8,030 nucleotides of DNA from DASPSR01 sp035498715 (GCA_035498715.1 DATJZV010000031.1:1-8030), one strand, 5' to 3'; numbered from the stretch's first letter, positions 1-7,403 are shown. Numbers and translations are program-made. The notes: generated by a model not told the origin, from the sequence alone.

Positions 1-1917
1 GAAACAGTTCGATTAAGAAATATTTACGAAAAACTAGGTCCGTTTTTAATTGACCCACGTAAGATTTTTCTTGTTGTGTCCATCGAGACACAAACGCTCC
101 TCGTCTGCGTGAATGACACCATCATCGAGCGATACGATGCATCGAGCTCCCGTTTTGGCACTGGCATGCGAGAGAACTCACTCAAAACGCCACTCGGTAT
201 TCATCGGATTAAGGAGAAATTCGGAGCCGGCGCGCCTGCGGGTCGCATTTTCAAAGACCGCATAGATACGGGCATCGACTGGGATCGACGTTCGACCGAG
301 GATAATCTGATCCTGACCCGCATTCTACGGCTCGAAGGACTTGAGGAGGGGGTCAATAAGGGCGCGGGGGTGGATTCCTATGAGCGCTACATCTATATCC
401 ACGGCACCAGTCGAGAGGAGCTCATCGGCACTCCCCTGTCCCACGGATGCGTGTGCCTGCGTAATCTCGACATCATTCGCTTATTTGAGATCGTCAAGGA
501 AGGCACGCTCGTCTACATCGATCCTCCAGCCATTGTCATCGGCGGAACAAAGTGTCGTAGCGTCCATTTTACCGGTATGTTCGGTAGCGGCATGAGCGCG
601 CTCGCGCAATACCTGCGCTTTCAGGGGCTCACGGTCTCGGGTTCCGATCGTTTCCACGCAAGCGAGGATACGGCCTCCATCCGACAGTCGCTCGAAGGAC
701 TCGGGTGCGCTGTCGTTCGTCAGGACGGTTCGGGTGTAGGTGCGGGCACGGATGTCGTCTGCGTCTCAACGGCAATTGAGGAATCAAATCCCGACATCGC
801 TGCCGCGCGTAGCCGCGGTATTCCCATCATCCATCGCTCCGATTTGCTTGCCGCGATCATCGCTACAAAAAAGACGATTGCAGTCGCCGGCACAAGTGGC
901 AAGTCGACGGTGACCGCGATGATATTCGAATTCCTCACCGCATGCGGGAGATCGCCATCGCTCATAAGCGGCGCGGGCCTGCGCAGACTCGAAAAACAGG
1001 AGCTTATCGGGAATGCCTGGGGCGGGGGATCCGATCTCCTGGTAGTGGAGGCGGACGAAAGCGATGGGACGCTGGTCAAATACCGTCCGGAGGTCGCGAT
1101 CTTCCTGAACATTTCCAAGGACCACAAAACTATTGATGAGTTAAAACAACTCTTCGAAACGCTGTCGTCGCAGACTCCCTGGACTGCTTCCAATGCAGAC
1201 GATCCGATCCTTGCCTCCCTTCCTGCAACAGTGCGTTTCGGTCGAAATGGTGCGGGCTCGTGGCGAGCAGACCGTGAAGAGCTCCTGCCGACCTCAGTCA
1301 AGCTTTTTAAGAGCGGCGTTGAATATCATTTGCCGCTTCCGGGCAATCACAATCTTGAAAACCTGTGCGCGGCGCTGTGCGTGTGTGAGCATTTCGGATG
1401 CGAGCAGACAGCGCTCGCTGATGCGGTAAAAAATTATGAGGGTGTTGCCCGGCGTTTTTTTGTGACCACAACAAGTCAGAACGTACATGTGGTCGATGAC
1501 TTTGCCCATAATCCAGCAAAGATAATCGCTGCAATGCGCGCCGCGCAGGGTCTTTCTAAGCGCATTCTTGCCATATACCAGCCGCACGGGTTTGGTCCGA
1601 CTCGGTTCTTAAAGGATGAATATATTGCAACCTTTCGAACCGCCTTCCGACAGAACGATTCGCTCTTTCTCCTGCCGATCTATTATGCCGGAGGCACGGC
1701 ACAAAAAAATATTTCCTCGGAAGATATCATACAAGGCCTCGGTTCCGTAGCATTCAGTGCACAAGCGCTCAGCGGTCGGGATGAGTTGCTGTCCAAACTA
1801 AAAGCCACTGTGAGATCGGGAGACTGCGTTCTTATCATGGGAGCACGGGACCCATCCCTGCCTGCTTTAGTAAAGAAGGTTGTGGAGTTGTTTGGCGGCG
1901 AAAGGAGAAGGTCATAG
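1..1917 (+). CDS. L,D-transpeptidase (YkuD) fused to a MurC/Mpl-type Mur ligase, 5' partial
   Basis: Numbering is from the GTG at 76 (613 codons). Residues 1-150 form a YkuD L,D-transpeptidase domain: SLKTPLG (35-41), YIHGT (107-111) and the catalytic SHGC (122-125). Such enzymes make 3-3 peptide cross-links or attach proteins to peptidoglycan in the periplasm. Residues 160-610 form a Mur ligase: Rossmann segment FTGMFGSGMS (165-174), ATP loop AGTSGKST (271-278), EADESD (325-330), NISKDH (345-350), NHNLEN (424-429), GVARRF (456-461), DDFAHNP (474-480), QPHGFGPTR (502-510) and MGARD (588-592). DESD and QPH point to the UDP-MurNAc:L-Ala ligase (MurC) side rather than canonical Mpl, but the substrate is uncertain. 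The frame is open from base 1 with no start codon before 76. The GTG lacks a Shine-Dalgarno sequence and would cut into the first beta strand (KIFLVVSIETQTL), so the true start probably lies upstream. Ligases act in the cytoplasm and YkuD domains usually outside, which makes the fusion odd. Confidence 0.88.
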   Translation, partial: ETVRLRNIYEKLGPFLIDPRKIFLVVSIETQTLLVCVNDTIIERYDASSSRFGTGMRENSLKTPLGIHRIKEKFGAGAPAGRIFKDRIDTGIDWDRRSTEDNLILTRILRLEGLEEGVNKGAGVDSYERYIYIHGTSREELIGTPLSHGCVCLRNLDIIRLFEIVKEGTLVYIDPPAIVIGGTKCRSVHFTGMFGSGMSALAQYLRFQGLTVSGSDRFHASEDTASIRQSLEGLGCAVVRQDGSGVGAGTDVVCVSTAIEESNPDIAAARSRGIPIIHRSDLLAAIIATKKTIAVAGTSGKSTVTAMIFEFLTACGRSPSLISGAGLRRLEKQELIGNAWGGGSDLLVVEADESDGTLVKYRPEVAIFLNISKDHKTIDELKQLFETLSSQTPWTASNADDPILASLPATVRFGRNGAGSWRADREELLPTSVKLFKSGVEYHLPLPGNHNLENLCAALCVCEHFGCEQTALADAVKNYEGVARRFFVTTTSQNVHVVDDFAHNPAKIIAAMRAAQGLSKRILAIYQPHGFGPTRFLKDEYIATFRTAFRQNDSLFLLPIYYAGGTAQKNISSEDIIQGLGSVAFSAQALSGRDELLSKLKATVRSGDCVLIMGARDPSLPALVKKVVELFGGERRRS

Positions 1918-2410
1918 GAACCTCGTCATAGTCTTTTTTTTAGGTGTCATTTTCACGAACTGAATGACATTATGACCCTCCTAAAGCTTAGCCCGCTCGA
2001 CCGCGCGAATTCGGCTTTCAGCCTCAGACAGTACGCGTTCGCCTTCGGATGTGTCCCTGCAAGGCAGATACCCATAAATTTCGAGGGCTTGTTCCAGGAA
2101 CACACGTTGAAGGGTGAAGACAAAAGCAGGTCTGCTCGTCGTCTTGCAGTCATCCTCTCTGTTTTTCCATGTCGCATTCCCCAATCCTGAAAATCCGCAT
2201 TTGAAATACTCCGAACTCAAATCGCCGAACTGCTTTTAGAACATTTTTGATCCGGACAAGCCGGAACCAAAGCCTTTGCACCGATAAGTAGCAATTGCGC
2301 AATCTGGGTTTTTCTACTCATGATATCATGGTTGCCGTCACTATCTTAAACCATACCTTCCTGAAAAGTGCAAATCACGTAAGTGATTGTCACTCAGCGC
2401 AAATCCCGGC
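1918..2410. other. Intergenic region with palindromes, no convincing gene
   Basis: This is about 500 bases between the ligase gene and the efflux promoter. An eight-T run lies at 1934-1941, but only a weak 4-bp stem precedes it, so no terminator is called. An inverted repeat TGTCATT/AATGACA (1945-1951/1963-1969) follows. Other symmetric sites are TCCGG/CCGGA (2251-2255/2261-2265), GCAATTGC (2291-2298) and the perfect 12-mer CATGATATCATG (2319-2330). The longest reading frame is on the minus strand (2220 down to 1981, TTG start, 79 residues, charged helical C terminus). It lacks a clear ribosome-binding site and resembles no family I know, so it is not called as a gene. Confidence 0.5.
2373..2394. 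promoter_or_regulatory. Overlapping inverted repeats, candidate operator for the efflux operon
   Basis: AATCAC-GTAA-GTGATT (2373-2388) is a perfect 6-bp inverted repeat. It overlaps a second one, AGTGA-TTG-TCACT (2382-2394). Together they form a compact symmetric site ending 20 bases upstream of the -35 box. Efflux operons are commonly controlled by dimeric repressors or activators, and this placement could suit either. No regulator gene is present in the window, so its identity is unknown. Confidence 0.35.
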
Positions 2411-2414
2411 ATCC

Positions 2415-2442
2415 TTGACAGCGTATCGGAAACTGCTATGAT
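2415..2442 (+). promoter_or_regulatory. Sigma-70-type promoter of the RND efflux operon
   Basis: The -35 box TTGACA (2415-2420) is separated by 16 bases from the -10 box TATGAT (2437-2442), which also carries a TG-extended -10 (TGC at 2434-2436). The predicted start near 2449 leaves a very short leader. AAGGA (2451-2455) lies 9 bases before the ATG at 2465. The -35 matches the sigma-70 consensus exactly and the -10 differs at one base, so basal expression could be substantial unless it is repressed. Confidence 0.75.
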
Positions 2443-2464
2443 TTACTCATAAGGACATTTCAAC

Positions 2465-5400
2465 ATGTGGATAGTGCGCTTAGCCCTCAGGCGTCCGTAT
2501 ACAATTGCGGTAATGGCGCTTCTTCTCCTCGTATTGGGGACGCTGTCGCTGACGAGAATGATCGTGGATATCTTTCCAGCTATCGATATTCCCGTCGTTG
2601 TCGTTGTCTGGAATTACCCCGGTCTTTCACCGGAGGACATGGAACGTCGCGTGGTGTTGATCAGCGAGAGGGCATACTCCACGACGGTCAACGGAATTCA
2701 GCGCATCGAATCACAATCAATCCCCGGCGTGGGCCTTCTCAAGGTCTATTTCCAGCCGGGAAGCGAAATCGGCGCAGCAATATCTCAGATTGCCTCGGTC
2801 TCAAATACGATTCTCAGGATCGCTCCGCCCGGCATGCAGCCTCCGACTATCGTCCAGTTCAACGCCTCCAATGTTCCTGTGGCGCAACTGACTGTCTCAA
2901 GCAATACTCTTCCTGAAGAGAAAATATTCGACTATGGTCTCAATTTCATCCGGGTTAGGCTGTTCACAATACCCGGCCTCGCCACTCCAGCGCCCTTCGG
3001 AGGGAAAAACCGTCAGATCATGATTGATGTTGATCCAGGCGCCCTGGCATCAAGGGGACTCTCTCCCGCCGATGTGGTAGCTGCCCTTCAATCGTCGAAC
3101 ATCATCATCCCCGCAGGCACTGCTCGCATGGGAGGGACGGAATATAACGTCCTGGTCAATACAAGCCCCCGCATTCTTGATCAGTTCAAAAACATACCGA
3201 TCAAGGTCGTGGGCAACGCTCCCGTATATATCGGAGACGTGGCCCGGGTCTCCGACAGTTTCGCCCCGCAGACGAACATCGTAAGGGTCAACGGCAGACG
3301 GGCCACGTACCTCGCGATACTCAAGCACGCAGATGCCTCCACGCTTGCCGTGGTTGATGCCACCCGTGAAGCCCTTCCCTCCATAAGGGAGGTGGCGCCT
3401 GAAGGGCTCGAACTCAAGATTGATTTCGATCAATCGGTTTTTGTGCGGAGCGCAATCGTGGGAGTGGTGCGGGAAGCGGTACTGGCCTCAATCCTTGTAT
3501 CGGTCATGATCCTGATCTTTCTCGGAAGCTGGCGAAGCATGGTCGTGGTATCCACATCAATTCCTCTTTCAATCTTCGCTGCAATCATCTGCCTGAACCT
3601 GACAGGCCAGAGCATCAATATAATGACCCTCGGTGGCCTCGCGCTCGCGATAGGGATGCTTGTCGATGATGCCACCGTCGCCGTGGAGAACATCCACAGA
3701 AATCAGTCCCTCGGAAAACCACTCACAGTTGCCGTCCTTGACGGTTCGAGCCAGATAGCGGTGCCTGCGATCGTATCGACGCTATCCATCTGCGTTGTTT
3801 TCTTCCCGGTGGTTCTCCTTTACGGCGCAGCGAAATATCTCTTTAGTCCCCTGGCTCTCGCAGTCGTCACCGCAATGCTCGCCTCTTATATCCTTTCCAG
3901 GACCTTGGTTCCGGTGCTCTCGCGCATGCTCTTGAAGGATGTGCGTCGCAAGGACGCCGGAGAAGAAGTTAACCCGCCGGGGCCTTTTGGACGGGCGACC
4001 CGGTATCTGGACCAATTGAGAGTGCGGTCGTATACGCAACTTCAGGAGGCGTACGGCCGCGCCATCGAAACAATCATGCAGCACCGGTCCTTTTCTCTTG
4101 TTGTTGCCTCTGCCCTGGGCGTAATCAGCATCGGTCTCGTATTCAACATCGGGACAGACTTCTTTCCCCCGGTTGATGCCGGAATGATGAAGCTCCATTT
4201 CCGTGGGCCCTCCGGCACCCGCGTCGAAGAGACCGAGAAGATGGTCAATGAGGTGGAGAGACGTATCAGGGAGATAATCCCTGCCCGAGAGATAGAGTCA
4301 ATCAACGATATGATCGGCGTTCCGATCTTTTATAACCTAGCCTTTGTCCAGACCGAAAACATCGGGGGGATGGACGCTGAGATCCTCATCGCCCTTAAAA
4401 AGGGGCATCACCCCACCTCGACATACAGACGGAAGATGCGGGAACTGCTGCCGCGCTCCTTTGCGGGCTCCCGATTCTATTTTCAGCCCGCCGACATCGT
4501 TACCCAGGTCCTCAACTTCGGACTCACATCTCCTCTCGATGTACAGGTCGAAGGCATGGACTTCAGCCGCTCCTACGACCTCGCCCTGAAGATGCGTGAC
4601 GCCATGAGGGAGATCCCCGGAACAGCGGATGTGCACATAAACCAAGTGCTAGATTACCCCACCCTTCAGGTGGATGTAGACAGGACGCGCGCTGCGAGGC
4701 TCGGGGTCAGCGAGCGGGATGTGGCTAATAACGCCCTGATAGCGCTTTCTTCAAGCATTCTCATCGCGCCTTCTTTTTTCCTTAACCCGCTTAATAATGT
4801 CAACTATACGGTCGCTGTGCAAATTCCGCCTGACCGCATAAAGTCTCTTGAAAATCTCCGGTTGATGCCGGTCACTCCGCCCGGGGCAAGCGCGCTCCTT
4901 CAGCCCTCGACTTCCCTGCCTCCGTCCGAAGTCCCTGAGGCGCCGGCCCAAACACTCGCGGACCTCGCAAGGATATCTCACTCCGTGAGCCCTGAAAACA
5001 TCAGCCATTATACGGTGCAGCGGGTTCTCGACGTGGATGGTGACCTGGAGGGCAGAGACCTTGGCTCCGTCGCGAACGATATACAGAGGAAGATTGACTC
5101 CTTGAAGCCCCTCCCGCCCGGGACCCATATCACTCTTCGGGGACAGAATGAGGTAATGACCCAATCCTTCCGCAGCCTCGCGCTCGGGCTGGTCCTGGCG
5201 ACGCTCCTCGTGTATTTTCTTATGGTGGTACTTTTTCAATCATGGATCGATCCCTTCATCATCATGATGGCGGTACCCGGAGCGCTCGCGGGCATACTCT
5301 GGATGCTCGCTCTCACCGGCACTACGATCAACGTGGAATCGCTCATGGGCTCTATCATGGCGGTGGGTATCGCGACGGCCAACTCAATCCTCCTCGTCAG

Positions 5401-5737
5401 CTTTGCCAATGACATAAGAGTGGAAAAGGGACTTTCTCCTGAGATGGCTGCGATCGAGGCCGGGAAAACCCGGCTACGTCCGGTCATAATGACCGCATTG
5501 GCCATGATTCTCGGGATGCTGCCTATGGCCCTTGCCATGGGAGAAGGGGGGGAGCAAAATGCTCCGCTGGGCCGCGCAGTGATCGGGGGACTCATTGTTG
5601 CAACGTTTGTCACACTCTTTCTTGTGCCTGTCATCTATTCGCTGCTGAGAAAGAAAGTTCCTTCAAAACATCTTCTTGATGAGAGGTTTGAGGCTGAGCT
5701 GAGTGGGTCCTCGGCTCATGGAAAACAGAATGGATAA
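2465..5737 (+). CDS. RND-family multidrug efflux permease (AcrB-like, HAE1 type)
   Basis: This is an inner-membrane proton-driven exporter of 1090 residues, full length for the family. The N terminus WIVRLALRRPYTI leads into TM1 (about 12-30), followed by a periplasmic porter domain (about 35-325). The TM2-6 block holds the proton-relay motif GMLVDDATVAVEN (397-409, Asp401/Asp402). A second half follows, with TM7 near 543-561, a second porter domain, and TM8-12 from about 904 to 1062. RLRPVIMT (1003-1010) and GGEQNAPLG (1028-1036) are typical of the family. In TM10 the sequence GIATANS (968-974) places Ala972 where AcrB has the relay lysine Lys940. A Pro/Ser-rich insertion lies at about 804-829. 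The start is fixed by AAGGA nine bases upstream and by the family-typical N terminus. The stop lies inside the adaptor gene, implying translational coupling. The substrate cannot be predicted; a heavy-metal exporter is less likely because the TM4 motif is of HAE type. Confidence 0.95.
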   Translation: MWIVRLALRRPYTIAVMALLLLVLGTLSLTRMIVDIFPAIDIPVVVVVWNYPGLSPEDMERRVVLISERAYSTTVNGIQRIESQSIPGVGLLKVYFQPGSEIGAAISQIASVSNTILRIAPPGMQPPTIVQFNASNVPVAQLTVSSNTLPEEKIFDYGLNFIRVRLFTIPGLATPAPFGGKNRQIMIDVDPGALASRGLSPADVVAALQSSNIIIPAGTARMGGTEYNVLVNTSPRILDQFKNIPIKVVGNAPVYIGDVARVSDSFAPQTNIVRVNGRRATYLAILKHADASTLAVVDATREALPSIREVAPEGLELKIDFDQSVFVRSAIVGVVREAVLASILVSVMILIFLGSWRSMVVVSTSIPLSIFAAIICLNLTGQSINIMTLGGLALAIGMLVDDATVAVENIHRNQSLGKPLTVAVLDGSSQIAVPAIVSTLSICVVFFPVVLLYGAAKYLFSPLALAVVTAMLASYILSRTLVPVLSRMLLKDVRRKDAGEEVNPPGPFGRATRYLDQLRVRSYTQLQEAYGRAIETIMQHRSFSLVVASALGVISIGLVFNIGTDFFPPVDAGMMKLHFRGPSGTRVEETEKMVNEVERRIREIIPAREIESINDMIGVPIFYNLAFVQTENIGGMDAEILIALKKGHHPTSTYRRKMRELLPRSFAGSRFYFQPADIVTQVLNFGLTSPLDVQVEGMDFSRSYDLALKMRDAMREIPGTADVHINQVLDYPTLQVDVDRTRAARLGVSERDVANNALIALSSSILIAPSFFLNPLNNVNYTVAVQIPPDRIKSLENLRLMPVTPPGASALLQPSTSLPPSEVPEAPAQTLADLARISHSVSPENISHYTVQRVLDVDGDLEGRDLGSVANDIQRKIDSLKPLPPGTHITLRGQNEVMTQSFRSLALGLVLATLLVYFLMVVLFQSWIDPFIIMMAVPGALAGILWMLALTGTTINVESLMGSIMAVGIATANSILLVSFANDIRVEKGLSPEMAAIEAGKTRLRPVIMTALAMILGMLPMALAMGEGGEQNAPLGRAVIGGLIVATFVTLFLVPVIYSLLRKKVPSKHLLDERFEAELSGSSAHGKQNG

Positions 5738-6857
5738 CGAGCGACAACATGCTAAACGGGGTTTCGTCCTTTTTCTCATTGGCGTCATTCTCATCATTGC
5801 GGCACTGGTGATTTCCGGGATTCTGATTGAAAATCGGAAGCACTATCTCGTACGCGAGACCCGTGAAAGATCCGCCGCATCCGGGTCAGGTCAGAGGGTG
5901 CGCGTTGTCCCTGCCACGCGTTCTCAGGGAATTCGTACTGTCACGCTGGTAGGCGAAGCAAGGCCTTTTGCCGCTGTGACACTCTTTGCCAAAGTGAGCG
6001 GCTACCTGAAGGAGATAAGGGTCGATAAAGGCGACCACGTTAGAGCGGGACAGTTGCTTGCGGTGATTGAGTCGCCTGAGCTCGACAAGCAGTATGAAGC
6101 AGCGATTGTGGACGCACAGAACAAGCGTAAGGATGCCGAACGCGCAAAGACTCTTGTCGAGAAAAAGTATATTTCTCTGCAGGATGCCGATCATGCAGAA
6201 GCCGACGCAAAGGTGGCGGAGGCAAACGCAGAGGCGCTCAGGACCCAGAAAGACTACGAAATTCTGAGGGCGCCTTTCGATTCAACGGTGACCGCCCGCT
6301 TCGCTGATCCGGGCGCGCTTGTGCAGAGCGCTGTAAACGCGCAAACGACAGCATTGCCTCTGGTTGCCCTTTCGCAAACCAACAAGCTGAGGGTCTACGT
6401 GTATCTGGACCAGCGGGACGCCTCGTTTGTTCGTTTGGGAGACAGCGCCGAGATCTATGATAGCGCGCGTCCCGAGGTCAGGCTTCCCGCTGTTGTATCG
6501 AGGGTTAGCGGCGAACTCGATCCGAAGACCCGCACCCTTTTGACTGAGCTGGATCTTGATAATAAACAGGGACTGATACTCGCAGGGAGTTTCGTGCAGG
6601 TTTCCCTTGCGCTAAGGACAACACCGCTTGTGGAAATTCCGGCGGATGCCCTTCTTTCCAAAAATGAAACCGCTCTTGTCGCCGTTGTTTCAGACGACAA
6701 CAAGGCGAGTTTCCGCACAGTGTCTATCGCCGACAGCGACGGGAAGATGGTAAGATTGACCTCAGGGCTTTCCGAGGGAGAGTTGGTGATCCTTAACCCC
6801 GGCTTCGGAATCTCAGAAGGGATGCATATAGAGCCGGTAAGCATTACTCCAAAATAG
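5718..6857 (+). CDS. RND efflux periplasmic adaptor (membrane fusion protein, HlyD/AcrA-like)
   Basis: This is the periplasmic adaptor linking the permease to an outer-membrane channel. From the ATG at 5718 it has 379 residues: a short cytoplasmic tail, a membrane anchor (about 16-37, FVLFLIGVILIIAALVISGI) with no lipobox, a first lipoyl half (about 87-119, KVSGYLKEIRVDKGDHVRAG), a short alpha-helical hairpin rich in Ala/Lys/Glu (about 120-183), a second lipoyl half (APFDSTVTARFADPG), a beta-barrel domain (about 224-300, ending in the AGSFVQV strand) and a membrane-proximal domain. The gene overlaps the permease end. Starts at GTG 5703, ATG 5718 and ATG 5730 are all in frame, and the last has GGAAAA about 6 bases upstream, so the exact start is uncertain. 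The anchor in place of a lipid modification differs from AcrA. Confidence 0.93.
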   Translation: MENRMDNERQHAKRGFVLFLIGVILIIAALVISGILIENRKHYLVRETRERSAASGSGQRVRVVPATRSQGIRTVTLVGEARPFAAVTLFAKVSGYLKEIRVDKGDHVRAGQLLAVIESPELDKQYEAAIVDAQNKRKDAERAKTLVEKKYISLQDADHAEADAKVAEANAEALRTQKDYEILRAPFDSTVTARFADPGALVQSAVNAQTTALPLVALSQTNKLRVYVYLDQRDASFVRLGDSAEIYDSARPEVRLPAVVSRVSGELDPKTRTLLTELDLDNKQGLILAGSFVQVSLALRTTPLVEIPADALLSKNETALVAVVSDDNKASFRTVSIADSDGKMVRLTSGLSEGELVILNPGFGISEGMHIEPVSITPK

Positions 6858-6858
6858 T

Positions 6859-6899
6859 AAAGAGCATAATGACAAAAGTAAGTGGACAGATGCTTTTTT
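6859..6899 (+). terminator. Weak candidate terminator after the efflux operon
   Basis: AAAGAGCAT (6859-6867) can pair with ATGCTTTTT (6890-6898), nine pairs including one G-U. The stem closes on a T run right after the adaptor stop codon. The 22-base loop and AT-rich stem make it weak; Rho-dependent termination is an alternative. Confidence 0.3.
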
Positions 6900-6975
6900 G
6901 AAAACAATCGATAAACCTGCCTGTCTCTTGACCAGCAACTGCAGTCTATATCGCTCCAAATTACCCCCGAAGTCC

Positions 6976-7004
6976 TTGCTTTTTTTAAAGAGTTGTACTA
7001 TGCT
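6976..7004 (+). promoter_or_regulatory. Candidate promoter upstream of the small ORF and YciI gene
   Basis: TTGCTT (6976-6981) is separated by 17 bases from TATGCT (6999-7004). Transcription would start near 7011, just before the GGGAG of the 23-codon ORF. It lies about 120 bases after the adaptor stop, so the downstream genes are probably transcribed separately from the efflux operon. Confidence 0.5.
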
Positions 7005-7024
7005 CGCTGCATTGGGAGAGCATA
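6999..7024. promoter_or_regulatory. Inverted repeat spanning the -10 box and ribosome-binding site
   Basis: TATGCTC (6999-7005) and GAGCATA (7018-7024) are perfect 7-base complements 12 bases apart. The left arm covers the putative -10 box and the right arm covers the end of the GGGAGAG ribosome-binding site of the small ORF. As DNA it could be a repressor operator. If transcription started upstream, the RNA hairpin would mask the ribosome-binding site. Neither role is proven. Confidence 0.35.
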
Positions 7025-7025
7025 C

Positions 7026-7097
7026 ATGAAACCGTCTCCTCAGTGGCTGAATCTGATATTAAGCCGCGTATCGCCAAGAAACCTTCCAATCAAATAA
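7026..7097 (+). CDS. 23-codon small ORF, possible leader peptide
   Basis: An ATG at 7026 preceded by GGGAGAG (7014-7020) opens a 23-codon frame ending in TAA at 7095-7097. The peptide begins MKPSPQWLNLILSRV and is basic. It resembles no family I know. It lies directly downstream of the promoter candidate and ends 33 bases before the YciI start. A leader peptide tuning the downstream gene, or chance, are both possible. The good ribosome-binding site is the main support. Confidence 0.3.
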   Translation: MKPSPQWLNLILSRVSPRNLPIK

Positions 7098-7130
7098 TTC
7101 TCAGCGTTGATCACAAAGTGGGATGCAAGA

Positions 7131-7403
7131 ATGTACTTCATGTCGATCAATAAGTTCAAACCGGGAGCTGATTCGGCGCTGATCAACAAGACAATCCCCT
7201 TGCACCGGGAATGGGCGAAAAAACAGCTTGCGGCTGGTGTGCTTGTACAGGCCGGCAAGTGGGGCGACCACGGTGGCATGATCATCGTCAAGGCTGAGAC
7301 CAGGGAAGAAGCTGACAGGGTGGTCAACCAGGACCCGCTCGTCAAGGCTAACCTGATCGCATTCGAAACAGCAGAGATCCACGCGGCTGTTGCATTCAAA
7401 TGA
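7131..7403 (+). CDS. YciI-family protein (YCII-related domain)
   Basis: This is a small single-domain protein of 90 residues with the ferredoxin-like fold typical of YCII-related proteins. The sequence shows the family pattern: strand MYFMSINKF, a helix with conserved His25 (IPLHREWAKKQLAAG), then GKWGDHGGMIIV (43-54), a helix EEADRVV, and DPLVKANLI (68-76). The His and Asp-Pro positions are those usually conserved and proposed to be catalytic, but family members mostly lack an assigned reaction. I prefer ATG 7131 because GTGGGA (7118-7123) lies 7 bases upstream and family members begin at this strand. An in-frame TTG at 7107 has no ribosome-binding site and would add eight residues. There is no signal peptide, so it is cytoplasmic. 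It stands alone at the end of its unit, and nothing nearby indicates a substrate. Confidence 0.85.
   Translation: MYFMSINKFKPGADSALINKTIPLHREWAKKQLAAGVLVQAGKWGDHGGMIIVKAETREEADRVVNQDPLVKANLIAFETAEIHAAVAFK

Noticed and set aside
720..1301. 193-codon minus-strand frame inside the Mur ligase
   Set aside because: It lies wholly opposite conserved ligase motifs, and its translation is a low-complexity Ser/Arg-rich sequence typical of an antisense shadow.
1934..1941. T run after the ligase gene as an intrinsic terminator
   Set aside because: Only a 4-bp AGGT/ACCT stem precedes it, too weak to support the call.
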